Below, one piece after another: positions 1 through 9,704 of a stretch of DNA of 64,000 nt. The translations under genes and the position numbers were made by a program. The notes beneath the pieces are model-generated. The model saw only the letters and a program-made list of their open reading frames with translations. It ran no database searches and was not told the origin of the DNA. The stretch comes from Enterobacter sp. 638 (GTDB lineage Bacteria > Pseudomonadota > Gammaproteobacteria > Enterobacterales > Enterobacteriaceae): NCBI RefSeq assembly GCF_000016325.1, contig NC_009436.1, forward strand, positions 1,736,001 through 1,800,000, read 5' to 3'. The stretch's first letter is position 1. The number at the start of each line of letters is the position of its first letter.

Positions 1-758
1 GTTCGGTGTCGTGGATGTATTACGCTGACCGTCTGATGGAGTTTCCGTCTGGTGTGCTGGGCGTGGCGCTGGGCACTATCTTGTTGCCGTCGCTTTCCCG
101 AAGCTTTGCCAGCGGAAATCATGATGAGTATTGCCGCCTGATGGACTGGGGTTTGCGCCTGTGCTTTTTGCTGGCGTTGCCCAGTGCGGTCGCGCTGGGC
201 ATCTTGGCAAAACCGCTGACCGTCTCATTATTCCAGTATGGGAAATTCAGCGCGTTTGATGCCCTGATGACCCAGCGCGCATTAGTGGCGTATTCCGTGG
301 GTCTGATGGGGCTGATCGTCGTGAAAGTGTTAGCCCCGGGCTTCTACTCCCGTCAGGACATTAAAACGCCGGTCAAAATCGCCATCGTGACGCTTATCCT
401 GACGCAGGTGATGAACCTGATCTTTATCGGTCCGCTGAAACACGCCGGTTTGTCGCTGTCGATTGGTCTTGGCGCATGCCTGAACGCAGGTTTGCTGTAC
501 TGGCAATTGCGTAAGCAAAACATCTTCACGCCGCAGCCGGGCTGGATGAGCTTCCTGATTCGTCTGGTGATTGCGGTTCTGGTGATGGCTGCCGCGCTAG
601 TGGGGATGATGTACGTGATGCCTGAATGGTCAAATGGCACCATGCTGTTCCGTCTGCTGCGCCTGATGGCGGTGGTGGTGGTGGGAATGGCGGCCTATTT
701 CGCCACGCTGGCGGTACTCGGTTTTAAAGTGAAAGAGTTCGCCCGCCGAACAGTATAA
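1..758 (+). CDS. murJ: Lipid II flippase MurJ (3' part only)
   Basis: This is the C-terminal half (about 252 residues) of MurJ (formerly MviN), the inner-membrane flippase that moves lipid II to the periplasmic face for peptidoglycan synthesis. The reading frame is open from the first bases of the window, so the start lies upstream; the full E. coli protein is about 511 residues. The visible part is a run of hydrophobic helices, beginning around SWMYYADRL and ending in a basic tail (KEFARRTV) very close to the E. coli C-terminus as I recall it. The next gene, flgN, is convergent. Identity is secure; only completeness is lacking. Confidence 0.97.
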   Translation, partial: SVSWMYYADRLMEFPSGVLGVALGTILLPSLSRSFASGNHDEYCRLMDWGLRLCFLLALPSAVALGILAKPLTVSLFQYGKFSAFDALMTQRALVAYSVGLMGLIVVKVLAPGFYSRQDIKTPVKIAIVTLILTQVMNLIFIGPLKHAGLSLSIGLGACLNAGLLYWQLRKQNIFTPQPGWMSFLIRLVIAVLVMAAALVGMMYVMPEWSNGTMLFRLLRLMAVVVVGMAAYFATLAVLGFKVKEFARRTV

Positions 759-759
759 A

Positions 760-801
760 CGACGAGAGGGGAGTCACCTGCTGGTGCTCCCCGTCGTCTG
801 T
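760..801. terminator. Hairpin between convergent murJ and flgN
   Basis: A stem of GGGGAG and CACC pairs with GGTG and CTCCCC around a short loop (about 768-791), extended by GACGA/GTCGTC-type flanks. It fills the 59-nt gap between two convergent genes, so a bidirectional terminator is the natural reading. The T tract is weak on both sides. Confidence 0.5.
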
Positions 802-817
802 CTAATCGCGATGGCGA

Positions 818-1240
818 TTAAATCGAAATCTTTTTACCACCGCCGCGCGAGCTGGCCGTCTGGCCATTAGCACCATACAGTCCAGGCTCCTGATGAGGTT
901 TTAACACCTCGAGCGCCTGCTGATTGCGTTCAATCTGCCCCTCCAACAGCCAGCCGTTATGCTGGTTGAGATCGCGAAGGTGCTGAGTTTTTTCAGTAAT
1001 AGTCTGCCAGCGCTCAGCGATATCATCATTCGCGCTACGTCGCGGGTCTTGCTCCGCACGACGCTGTTGTTCCAGGTAATCCAGGGTTGCCAACAGCGAG
1101 CTTTTATCTTCAGTAATACGCTGCAAAGCGCTACCGGTAAAATGTCCCATGGACAGCTGCTGCTGTTCGGCATCCATTACCGTCTTCAGATCGTTCAGGA
1201 CTACCGTCATCTGATCCAATATTTCTGACAGTCGACTCAT
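818..1240 (-). CDS. flgN: Flagellar export chaperone FlgN
   Basis: FlgN is the cytoplasmic type III chaperone for the hook-filament junction proteins FlgK and FlgL; it keeps them export-competent and delivers them to the flagellar secretion machine. The protein is 140 residues, mostly predicted alpha-helix, with the conserved start MSRLSEILDQM and the Gly/Lys-rich end GGKKISI typical of enterobacterial FlgN (about 138 residues in E. coli). I chose the ATG at 1240 because homology begins there; an upstream in-frame start would add 18 residues reaching back over the end of flgM. It lies 4 nt downstream of flgM and is surely cotranscribed with it. Confidence 0.96.
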   Translation of the reverse strand: MSRLSEILDQMTVVLNDLKTVMDAEQQQLSMGHFTGSALQRITEDKSSLLATLDYLEQQRRAEQDPRRSANDDIAERWQTITEKTQHLRDLNQHNGWLLEGQIERNQQALEVLKPHQEPGLYGANGQTASSRGGGKKISI

Positions 1241-1244
1241 ACGG

Positions 1245-1544
1245 TTATTTACTCTGTAAGAAGCTCTGCGTTTCCTGAAGCAATGCATCAGCAATTTTGC
1301 TGGTGTCCATCTTCAATTCGCCGTTACGAATAGCCGCTTTCAGCGATTCGACACGTTCGACGTTGATATCATTTGTCGCAGGCTGCATCAGTTTTGACTG
1401 CCCATCACTGAGGGTGACGCTGGCGCTGGTGCTGCTCGCCGTGGACGATTTTTCTGCGCGTGCTTTCAGCACTGGCGCGTCATTCGTTTCACGAGGTTGT
1501 ACAGTGCTAACCGGTTTCAGGGGCGATGTACGATCAATGCTCAT
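1245..1544 (-). CDS. flgM: Anti-sigma-28 factor FlgM
   Basis: FlgM binds the flagellar sigma factor FliA and blocks late-gene transcription until the hook-basal body is finished, when FlgM is itself exported. The 99-residue protein has the conserved N-terminal export region ([20 protein letters not shown]), a variable Ser/Thr-rich linker, and the C-terminal FliA-binding helices ([19 protein letters not shown] and the KIADALLQE segment). E. coli FlgM is 97 residues. The start at 1544 follows an AGGA-type site; a longer frame adds 16 residues without homology. A perfect FliA promoter lies 60 nt upstream (1604-1630), so FlgM is under the control of the sigma factor it inhibits. Confidence 0.96.
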   Translation of the reverse strand: MSIDRTSPLKPVSTVQPRETNDAPVLKARAEKSSTASSTSASVTLSDGQSKLMQPATNDINVERVESLKAAIRNGELKMDTSKIADALLQETQSFLQSK

Positions 1545-1603
1545 AGTGTTGTCCTCATAGAGGTTCGCGGCGTAGGCGCCTGACATTATCATTTGTAAAT
1601 TAT

Positions 1604-1630
1604 TTATCGGCAGGTGCCGTGAAATCTTTA
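1604..1630 (-). promoter_or_regulatory. Class 3 FliA (sigma-28) promoter of flgMN
   Basis: Read on the minus strand, the sequence is TAAAGATT, 11 nt, GCCGATAA. This fits the sigma-28 consensus TAAAGTTT-N11-GCCGATAA at 15 of 16 positions with exact spacing. It lies in the flgA-flgM gap and points into flgM, matching the known class 3 expression of flgMN in E. coli and Salmonella. Confidence 0.9.
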
Positions 1631-1636
1631 AAAAGA

Positions 1637-2296
1637 TTATAGGTTAATCAGAATAATCCCATCAGATCCGACGGTTCCGCTTACAACCTGACCAGAGGAC
1701 ATCCTCACGCGAGCATTTTGAGCGACGGCTGCGTTGTTCAACGCCTGGCCTTCGCTGTTGACACTAAACCCGTCTCCGTTGGCGATCACCATGACGCGTT
1801 GTCCTGCTTTTACGCGCCATGCCTGACGCAACATCGACAGTTGTATCGCTTGTCCTGGCGCTAAATCGCGCAGGCTAACGGAGTCTTGCGCCTGATTAAT
1901 ATCAAGCATAGTGCGCGGCGGGAGCTGATCCAGTCGACCGCGTTTTAATTCCACGCTGGTCGTCTGCAACACGCTACCGCGGGCAATGGGTTGGGCGGCG
2001 ACGACATAGTTGCCTGTCGCCTGCACGTTCACCTGTAAAAAGCGCTTTTCGTTGTTACAGCGCGCCAGCACGTTCACATTGCCCCACAGTTTTGTGGTGC
2101 CGCTGATGCTTAGCGCAGGCTGATCGCAGGAGGGTAGGAGATTGGGCTGCGTGCGGACGGTCACCGTCACCTCATCACTAAAGCCGGCCAGACGCTGGGC
2201 AAAAAACGCCGTCAGCTGGGCATTCAGATCCTGAGCCTGCGTCAGAGGACTTAAAAGTAAGAGGGTTGCGGCTAAGCCACTTTTGAACGACAGCAT
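1637..2296 (-). CDS. flgA: Flagellar P-ring assembly chaperone FlgA
   Basis: FlgA is the periplasmic chaperone that helps FlgI polymerise into the P ring around the rod. The 219-residue product (same length as I recall for E. coli) begins with a clear Sec signal peptide (hydrophobic run after MLSFKSG, cleavage expected after the alanine near residue 21) and ends in an SAF-type domain containing the [16 protein letters not shown] and [13 protein letters not shown] segments. I use the ATG at 2296; a GTG one codon upstream is also open. It is divergent from flgB across about 158 bp that should hold the class 2, FlhDC-dependent promoters for both directions. Confidence 0.95.
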   Translation of the reverse strand: MLSFKSGLAATLLLLSPLTQAQDLNAQLTAFFAQRLAGFSDEVTVTVRTQPNLLPSCDQPALSISGTTKLWGNVNVLARCNNEKRFLQVNVQATGNYVVAAQPIARGSVLQTTSVELKRGRLDQLPPRTMLDINQAQDSVSLRDLAPGQAIQLSMLRQAWRVKAGQRVMVIANGDGFSVNSEGQALNNAAVAQNARVRMSSGQVVSGTVGSDGIILINL

Positions 2297-2353
2297 CACA
2301 CATTCCCACGGTTCCTGGATTTGAGACGATTCTACCCTTTAGGCTTTTTCTTC

Positions 2354-2369
2354 AACGCGACAAATAGCG
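2354..2369 (+). promoter_or_regulatory. FlhDC half-box between flgA and flgB
   Basis: AACGC, 3 nt, AAATAGCG matches the published FlhD4C2 half-site AA(C/T)G(C/G)-N2-3-AAATA(A/G)CG exactly. It lies between the divergent flgA and flgB genes, where FlhDC activation is expected. The second, inverted half-site expected 10-12 nt away (about 2380-2396) is much less clear. Confidence 0.65.
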
Positions 2370-2454
2370 ACGCATTTTGCGTGTATTCCGTCGATAAGGT
2401 GTACGGGTTGAGTTTTAAGCTACATGCTGAAATTTCGCCATCAGCGGAGAAGAC

Positions 2455-2871
2455 ATGCTCGATAAACTCGACGCCTCGTTACGTTTTCAACAGGAAGCGC
2501 TCAACCTGCGCGCTCAGCGGCAAGAAGTGTTGGCCGGCAACATCGCGAATGCGGATACCCCCGGGTATCAGGCGCGCGATATGGATTTTTCCAGTGAGCT
2601 TAAAAAAGTGATGGATCGTGGCCGCGCGGAAGGGACCGGTGTTGCCCTGGCATTGACGTCTTCGCGTCATATCCCCGCTCAGGCAATGACTGCCCCATCT
2701 ACCGATTTACTTTACCGCATTCCCGACCAGCCATCCCTTGACGGTAACACCGTTGATATGGACCGGGAGCGCACTCAATTTGCCGATAACAGCCTGAAAT
2801 ATCAGACGGGCCTGACCGTTCTCGGCGGACAAATTAGAAGCATGCAGAGCGTTCTGCAGGGAGGCAACTAA
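2455..2871 (+). CDS. flgB: Flagellar proximal rod protein FlgB
   Basis: FlgB is one of the proximal rod subunits (with FlgC, FlgF and FliE) that carry torque from the MS ring to the distal rod. The 138-residue protein has the shared axial-protein N-terminal pattern ([21 protein letters not shown]) and a C-terminal amphipathic helix ([18 protein letters not shown]). No signal peptide is present, as expected for a type III-exported rod protein. A GGAG ribosome site lies just before the ATG. It opens the flgBCDEFGHIJ operon, and flgC follows after 3 nt. Confidence 0.97.
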   Translation: MLDKLDASLRFQQEALNLRAQRQEVLAGNIANADTPGYQARDMDFSSELKKVMDRGRAEGTGVALALTSSRHIPAQAMTAPSTDLLYRIPDQPSLDGNTVDMDRERTQFADNSLKYQTGLTVLGGQIRSMQSVLQGGN

Positions 2872-2874
2872 TTC

Positions 2875-3279
2875 ATGGCCTTACTGAACATTTTTGATAT
2901 CGCCGGTTCGGCGTTGACTGCCCAGTCCCAGCGTCTGAACGTTGCCGCCAGTAACATGGCGAACGCCGACAGTGTGACCGGACCAGACGGTCAGCCTTAT
3001 CGTGCAAAACAGGTTGTCTTTCAGGTCGATGCTGCGCCGGGCGGGGCAACGGGCGGCGTGAAAGTCTCCAGTGTGGTTGAGAGTCAGGCACCGGACAAAC
3101 TGGTATTTGAGCCGGGCAATCCGCTGGCTGATGCGAACGGTTACGTCAAAATGCCAAACGTCGACGTCGTCGGCGAGATGGTGAACACCATGTCCGCTTC
3201 CCGCAGCTATCAGGCGAACGTCGAAGTGCTCAATACCGTCAAGAGCATGATGCTCAAAACGCTCACTCTCGGCCAGTAA
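2875..3279 (+). CDS. flgC: Flagellar proximal rod protein FlgC
   Basis: FlgC is a proximal rod subunit, 134 residues, the same length as the E. coli protein. It carries the rod/hook N-terminal motif ([23 protein letters not shown]) and the C-terminal motif ([24 protein letters not shown]) that form the alpha-helical D0 coiled coil of axial proteins. It sits 3 nt after flgB and 11 nt before flgD, so translation is probably coupled within the operon. The N-terminal motif varies only at one conservative site (Met where E. coli has Leu). Confidence 0.97.
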   Translation: MALLNIFDIAGSALTAQSQRLNVAASNMANADSVTGPDGQPYRAKQVVFQVDAAPGGATGGVKVSSVVESQAPDKLVFEPGNPLADANGYVKMPNVDVVGEMVNTMSASRSYQANVEVLNTVKSMMLKTLTLGQ

Positions 3280-3290
3280 AGGAGACACGA

Positions 3291-4001
3291 ATGTCTATTG
3301 CCGTCAACGTAAATGACCCGACTAACTCCGGCGTCGCAGGCACCAGCAGTACCAGCGGTTCTAAATCCCTGACGGGAAACAGCGCATCCGATCTGCAAGG
3401 CAGCTTTTTGACGCTGCTGGTTGCACAGTTGAAGAACCAGGACCCGACCAACCCGATGCAAAACAACGAACTGACCACGCAGCTTGCGCAGATCAGTACC
3501 GTGAGCGGCATCGAGAAGTTAAACACCACGCTCGGCTCAGTGTCGGGTCAGCTTAATGATAGCCAGTCACTGCAAGCCAGTAACCTGATTGGCCACGGTG
3601 TGATGATCCCAGGGACCACTATCCTGGCGGGGACCAGCACGACCGAAGGCAATAGCACCACTACCACCACGCCGTTTGGCGTTGAGTTGCAGCAGACAGC
3701 CGATAAAGTCACCGCAACAATCACCAACAAAGATGGCGTCGCTGTTCGCGTCATCGATATCGGTGAGCTGAAAGCTGGCGTCCATACCTTTAGTTGGGAT
3801 GGCAAATTGACTGACGGTACCACCGCGCCAAACGGTTCTTATAAAGTTGCGATTTCCGCCAGCAACGGTGCAAATCAACTGGTGGCGCAGCCACTGCAGT
3901 TCGCACTGGTGCAGGGTGTCACGCGTGGCGCTGATGGCAACAAACTGGATTTGGGTACTTCTGGTACCACTACGCTCGACGAAGTTCGGCAGATTATTTA
4001 A
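3291..4001 (+). CDS. flgD: Flagellar hook cap / scaffolding protein FlgD
   Basis: FlgD forms the temporary cap under which hook protein FlgE polymerises; it is discarded when FlgK arrives. The product is 236 residues with a low-complexity Ser/Thr/Gly N-terminal export region, the conserved core FLTLLVAQLKNQDPTNPMQNNE, and a C-terminal half with FlgD tudor-like and Ig-like folds (HTFSWDGKLTDG, GSYKVAISA). A strong AAAGGAG site precedes the ATG. The stretch around residues 110-130 (repeated Thr in TSTTEGNSTTTTTP) looks more variable than the rest. Confidence 0.97.
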   Translation: MSIAVNVNDPTNSGVAGTSSTSGSKSLTGNSASDLQGSFLTLLVAQLKNQDPTNPMQNNELTTQLAQISTVSGIEKLNTTLGSVSGQLNDSQSLQASNLIGHGVMIPGTTILAGTSTTEGNSTTTTTPFGVELQQTADKVTATITNKDGVAVRVIDIGELKAGVHTFSWDGKLTDGTTAPNGSYKVAISASNGANQLVAQPLQFALVQGVTRGADGNKLDLGTSGTTTLDEVRQII

Positions 4002-4027
4002 GCCTTAATACTTATCAGGAGTAACTC

Positions 4028-5242
4028 ATGGCCTTTTCACAAGCGGTCAGCGGCCTGAATGCCGCTGCCACCAACCTGGACGTCATTGGTAACAACATTG
4101 CCAACTCCGCGACCTATGGTTTCAAATCCGGTACTGCGTCTTTCGCAGATATGTTTGCCGGTTCCAAAATCGGTCTGGGCGTAAAAGTTGCAGGTATCAC
4201 CCAGGACTTTAACGACGGCACAACGACCAACACCGGTCGTGGACTGGACGTTGCCATCAGCCAGAACGGTTTCTTCCGTATGGTTGATGCCAACGGTTCT
4301 GTTTTTTACAGCCGCAACGGACAGTTCAAGCTGGACGAAAACCGTAACATCGTGAACATGCAGGGTCTGCAGTTAACGGGCTATCCGGTTGCAGGTACGC
4401 CACCGACCATCCAGACCGGTGCAAACCCACAGGCGATTACTATTCCGAATACGCTGATGGCGGCAAAGTCCACCACCACCGCATCGCAGCAGATCAACCT
4501 GAACTCAACGGATGCTGCTCCGTCAAAAGCCTTTAATGTTGCAGATACCTCTGACCCAGATTCTTACAACAAGAAAGGCACCGTGACTGTCTATGACAGC
4601 CAGGGTAATGCGCACAACATGAATCTGTTCTATGTCAAAGACACTGCCGCGAACAGTTGGAAGGTTTACTCCCAGGATGCGAGCGTACCGGGTAGCGCAG
4701 CAACACTGGCTACCACGTTGACCTTCTCTGCTAGCGGTGTGTTGACCGCTGGCGGCCAGGTTAATGTGACAACGGGGACTATCCCTGGTGCTACCCCTGC
4801 GACATTTGCACTGAGCTTTGCTAACTCCATGCAGCAGAACACCGGTGCGAACAACATCGTGGCAACTAACCAGAACGGCTACAAGCCGGGTGACCTGGTG
4901 AGCTACCAGATTAACGATAATGGTACCGTCGTGGGTAACTACTCTAACGAACAGAATCAGGTTCTGGGTCAGATCGTGCTGGCAAACTTCGCCAACAACG
5001 AAGGCCTGAAATCCGAAGGTGATAACGTTTGGACGGCCACGCAGTCTTCCGGCGTGGCGCTGCTGGGTACAGCAGGAACCGGTAACTTTGGTTCGTTGAC
5101 CAACGGTGCACTGGAAGCGTCGAACGTGGATCTGAGTAAAGAACTGGTGAACATGATTGTCGCGCAGCGTAACTATCAGTCGAACGCGCAGACCATCAAA
5201 ACCCAGGATCAGATCCTCAACACGCTGGTCAACCTGCGTTAA
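4028..5242 (+). CDS. flgE: Flagellar hook protein FlgE
   Basis: FlgE is the structural subunit of the hook, the universal joint between rod and filament. The 404-residue protein has the axial N-terminal signature (SGLNAAATNLDVIGNNIANSATYGFKSG), a basal body rod/FlgE core (GLDVAISQNGFFRM, SRNGQFKLDENRNIVNMQG), a variable surface domain in the middle, and the C-terminal helix (ELVNMIVAQRNYQSNAQTIKTQDQIL). It is exported by the flagellar type III system, has no cleaved signal, and follows flgD after a 26-nt gap with a CAGGAG site. Confidence 0.97.
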   Translation: MAFSQAVSGLNAAATNLDVIGNNIANSATYGFKSGTASFADMFAGSKIGLGVKVAGITQDFNDGTTTNTGRGLDVAISQNGFFRMVDANGSVFYSRNGQFKLDENRNIVNMQGLQLTGYPVAGTPPTIQTGANPQAITIPNTLMAAKSTTTASQQINLNSTDAAPSKAFNVADTSDPDSYNKKGTVTVYDSQGNAHNMNLFYVKDTAANSWKVYSQDASVPGSAATLATTLTFSASGVLTAGGQVNVTTGTIPGATPATFALSFANSMQQNTGANNIVATNQNGYKPGDLVSYQINDNGTVVGNYSNEQNQVLGQIVLANFANNEGLKSEGDNVWTATQSSGVALLGTAGTGNFGSLTNGALEASNVDLSKELVNMIVAQRNYQSNAQTIKTQDQILNTLVNLR

Positions 5243-5262
5243 TCGTCTAACGGGATGATGTA

Positions 5263-6812
<1,550 letters not shown>

Positions 6813-6856
6813 GGGGTAGTCCGGTGCGGTAAACGCTGCATCGGACCCCTGTTTTC
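6813..6856 (+). terminator. Hairpin in the flgG-flgH gap, possible attenuator
   Basis: Bases 6819-6827 (GTCCGGTGC) pair with 6838-6846 (GCATCGGAC) with one G-U pair, extended by a GGG/CCC clamp across a small bulge (6813-6815 with 6847-6849). TGTTTT follows. It lies inside the flg operon, so it could partly terminate transcription or protect the upstream mRNA. The T run is short, so full termination is doubtful. Confidence 0.45.
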
Positions 6857-6869
6857 GAAGATGAAGGTA

Positions 6870-7568
6870 ATGCAAAAAAACGCGGCGTTTCGTTATCCAA
6901 TAGTGACTGTTCTGGCCGTAACCCTCAGCGGTTGCGCCTTGATCCCGTCGAAACCTTTGGTGCAGGGTGCGACTACCGCCCAACCGATCCCAGGCCCTAC
7001 GCCTGTGGTGAACGGTTCTATTTTCCAGACCGCACAGCCTATTAACTATGGCTACCAGCCGCTGTTTGAAGATCGCCGCCCACGTAACATTGGCGATACG
7101 TTGACAATCCAGCTGCAGGAAAACGTCAGTGCGAGCAAAAGCTCCTCGGCAAACGCCAGCCGCGATGGAAAAACCAATTTTGGCTTTGATACCGTTCCAC
7201 GCTATCTGCAGGGCCTGTTTGGTAATGCCCGTGCCGATGTCGAAGCATCTGGCGGCAATAGCTTTAATGGTAAAGGCGGCGCAAATGCCAGCAATACCTT
7301 CAGCGGGACGCTGACTGTAACAGTTGACCAGGTTCTGGCTAACGGCAATTTACATGTTGTGGGTGAAAAACAGATCGCCATCAATCAGGGTACTGAGTTC
7401 ATTCGCTTCTCCGGTGTGGTTAACCCTCGCACCATCAGTGGCAGCAACACCGTGCCGTCCACTCAGGTGGCGGATGCGCGTATTGAGTACGTCGGTAACG
7501 GCTATATCAATGAAGCGCAGAATATGGGTTGGCTGCAACGTTTCTTCCTTAATTTATCGCCGATGTAA
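6870..7568 (+). CDS. flgH: Flagellar L-ring lipoprotein FlgH
   Basis: FlgH forms the L ring, the outer-membrane bushing of the flagellum. The 232-residue protein starts MQKNAA and has a lipoprotein signal ending in the lipobox LSGC, so Cys22 should be lipidated after cleavage by signal peptidase II. The conserved body includes [31 protein letters not shown] and the C-terminal ending [14 protein letters not shown] chose the ATG at 6870, which gives the E. coli and Salmonella length; an ATG three codons upstream at 6861 has an equally poor ribosome site and cannot be excluded. Confidence 0.95.
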   Translation: MQKNAAFRYPIVTVLAVTLSGCALIPSKPLVQGATTAQPIPGPTPVVNGSIFQTAQPINYGYQPLFEDRRPRNIGDTLTIQLQENVSASKSSSANASRDGKTNFGFDTVPRYLQGLFGNARADVEASGGNSFNGKGGANASNTFSGTLTVTVDQVLANGNLHVVGEKQIAINQGTEFIRFSGVVNPRTISGSNTVPSTQVADARIEYVGNGYINEAQNMGWLQRFFLNLSPM

Positions 7569-7580
7569 GCAAGGTGACCT

Positions 7581-8678
7581 ATGTTTAAAACCCTTTTCGG
7601 AATGGTGTTGGTACTCGTGGCGACGTTCGCCCAGGCCGACCGCATTCGCGATCTCACCAGTGTACAGGGCGTACGAGCAAACTCACTGATCGGCTACGGC
7701 CTGGTCGTCGGCCTGGACGGCACGGGCGATCAGACCACCCAGACGCCTTTCACCACGCAAAGTTTGAATAACATGCTTTCCCAGCTCGGTATTACGGTAC
7801 CGACCGGGACAAACATGCAGCTGAAAAACGTAGCGGCCGTTATGATCACCGCCTCTTACCCGGCGTTTGCCCGACAGGGCCAAACCATCGATGTGGTGGT
7901 TTCCTCTATGGGTAACGCGAAAAGTCTGCGCGGCGGAACGTTGTTGATGACCCCTTTGAAAGGGGTCGATAGCCAGGTTTATGCGCTGGCGCAAGGCAAC
8001 ATTTTTGTCGGTGGTGCGGGGGCGTCAGCAGGCGGAAGCAGCGTGCAGGTGAACCAGCTGAACGGCGGTCGCATTACAAACGGTGCGATTATCGAGCGTG
8101 AACTACCGACCCAGTTTGGCGCAGGCGACACCATCAATCTTCAACTGAATAATGAAGATTTCACGATGGCGCAGCAGATTGCCGACACCATCAACCGCAG
8201 TCGTGGCTACGGCAGCGCGACTGCGCTGGATGCGCGTACCGTGCAGATCCGTACCTCCAGCGGTAGCAGCAATCAGGTGCGTATGTTGGCGGATATCCAG
8301 AATATGGAAGTCAACGTTCCGCTTCAGGATGCCAAAGTGATCATCAACTCGCGTACGGGTTCGGTGGTGATGAACCGAGAAGTGACGCTGGATAGCTGTG
8401 CCGTGGCTCAGGGTAACCTCTCCATCAGCGTGAACCGCTCGGCGCAAGTCAGCCAGCCGGATACGCCATTTGGTGGTGGACAGACTGTCGTCACGCCACA
8501 AACGCAGATTGATATGCGCCAGAGCGGTGGTTCACTGCAAACCGTGCGTTCGAGCGCCAATCTGAACAACGTTGTGCGTGCCCTGAATGCGCTGGGTGCG
8601 ACACCGATGGATTTGATGTCGATTTTGCAGTCCATGCAAAGTGCGGGCTGTCTGCGCGCCAAACTGGAAATCATCTAA
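7581..8678 (+). CDS. flgI: Flagellar P-ring protein FlgI
   Basis: FlgI forms the P ring in the peptidoglycan layer, with FlgA as its assembly chaperone. The product is 365 residues with a Sec signal peptide (hydrophobic run near residues 4-15, cleavage after the AQA at about 17-19) followed by the mature start [31 protein letters not shown], a hallmark of the family. Two cysteines in the mature part (DSCAVAQ and SAGCLRAK) match the pair that forms a disulfide in E. coli FlgI. Its stop codon shares one base with the flgJ start (TAATG). Confidence 0.97.
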   Translation: MFKTLFGMVLVLVATFAQADRIRDLTSVQGVRANSLIGYGLVVGLDGTGDQTTQTPFTTQSLNNMLSQLGITVPTGTNMQLKNVAAVMITASYPAFARQGQTIDVVVSSMGNAKSLRGGTLLMTPLKGVDSQVYALAQGNIFVGGAGASAGGSSVQVNQLNGGRITNGAIIERELPTQFGAGDTINLQLNNEDFTMAQQIADTINRSRGYGSATALDARTVQIRTSSGSSNQVRMLADIQNMEVNVPLQDAKVIINSRTGSVVMNREVTLDSCAVAQGNLSISVNRSAQVSQPDTPFGGGQTVVTPQTQIDMRQSGGSLQTVRSSANLNNVVRALNALGATPMDLMSILQSMQSAGCLRAKLEII

Positions 8679-9631
8679 TGCTGAGCGATAGCAAACTGAT
8701 GGCAAGTGCGGCCTGGGATGCCCAGTCGCTCAACGAACTGAAAACCAAAGCAGGACAAGACCAGGCGGCTAACCTCCGCCCGGTAGCCCGCCAGGTGGAA
8801 GGGATGTTTGTGCAGATGATGTTGAAAAGCATGCGTGAAACGTTACCCAAAGACGGGATGTTCAGCAGCGATTCAACGCGCCTCTACACCAGCATGTATG
8901 ACCAGCAGGTTGCTCAGCAAATGACGTCCGGGAAGGGGCTTGGCCTCGCCGATATGATTGTGAAACAGATGCAGGCGGCTCAGGGGATTCAACCCGAAGA
9001 GCAGACGCAGCAGGTTCCGATGAAGTTTGACCTGGAAACGGTGACGACGTATCAGAACCAGGCGCTCACGCAGATGGTGCGTAAGGCGATGCCGAAGCCT
9101 GCAGAAAGTAACGATGAGGCGCTCTCCGGCGACAGTAAAGATTTCCTCGCCCAACTGTCGCTGCCAGCGCGTCTGGCCAGTGAACAGAGTGGGGTGCCAC
9201 ATCACCTGATTCTGGCGCAGGCAGCGCTCGAATCAGGGTGGGGCCAGCGACAGATTCGCCGCGAAAATGGCGAGCCGAGCTTTAACATTTTTGGTGTTAA
9301 AGCCTCTTCTGGCTGGAAAGGCCCGACGACAGAGATCACGACAACAGAATATGAAAACGGCGCGGCGGTGAAGATCAAAGCCAAATTCCGCGTCTACAGC
9401 TCTTATCTCGAAGCCCTCTCAGATTATGTAAGCATCTTGAGCCGAAATCCGCGCTATGCGGCTGTCACCAATGCCGCGACGGCAGAGCAGGGCGCGCAGG
9501 CATTGCAAAATGCAGGCTATGCGACCGACCCGCAATATGCCCATAAACTGACGAACATGATTCAACAGCTTAAATCCATGGGCGAGAAGGTCAGTAAAGC
9601 CTATAGCAACGATCTCGAAAATTTATTCTAA
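8678..9631 (+). CDS. flgJ: Rod cap protein and peptidoglycan hydrolase FlgJ
   Basis: FlgJ caps the growing rod with its N-terminal domain and cuts a hole in the peptidoglycan with its C-terminal domain. The protein is 317 residues (313 in E. coli). Residues 1-100 form the rod-scaffold part (VARQVEGMFVQMMLKSMRETLPKDG). About residues 155-310 form a glycoside hydrolase family 73 domain with the expected catalytic Glu185 in QAALESGWGQ and the conserved YSSYLEALSDYV segment. It has no signal peptide because export is by the flagellar system. It overlaps flgI by one base and ends the flgB operon. Confidence 0.97.
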   Translation: MLSDSKLMASAAWDAQSLNELKTKAGQDQAANLRPVARQVEGMFVQMMLKSMRETLPKDGMFSSDSTRLYTSMYDQQVAQQMTSGKGLGLADMIVKQMQAAQGIQPEEQTQQVPMKFDLETVTTYQNQALTQMVRKAMPKPAESNDEALSGDSKDFLAQLSLPARLASEQSGVPHHLILAQAALESGWGQRQIRRENGEPSFNIFGVKASSGWKGPTTEITTTEYENGAAVKIKAKFRVYSSYLEALSDYVSILSRNPRYAAVTNAATAEQGAQALQNAGYATDPQYAHKLTNMIQQLKSMGEKVSKAYSNDLENLF

Positions 9632-9635
9632 AGAC

Positions 9636-9662
9636 TCAAGTTTGTGCTACGGCTGTCGATAA
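9636..9662 (+). promoter_or_regulatory. Class 3 FliA (sigma-28) promoter of flgKL
   Basis: TCAAGTTT, 11 nt, GTCGATAA fits the sigma-28 consensus with two mismatches and exact spacing. It lies in the flgJ-flgK gap, 42 nt before the flgK start. FlgK and FlgL are needed only after the hook is complete, and in E. coli flgKL has such a promoter in addition to readthrough from flgB. Confidence 0.85.
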
Positions 9663-9704
9663 TCCTTATCAGGACCCGTGTCTGAAAGTTTAAAAGGAAC
9701 CTCA

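Noticed and set aside
2371..2398. Sigma-28 promoter before flgB, from GTCGATAA at 2390-2397
   Set aside because: Only the -10 part matches; the position where TAAAGTTT should be reads as CGCATTTT.
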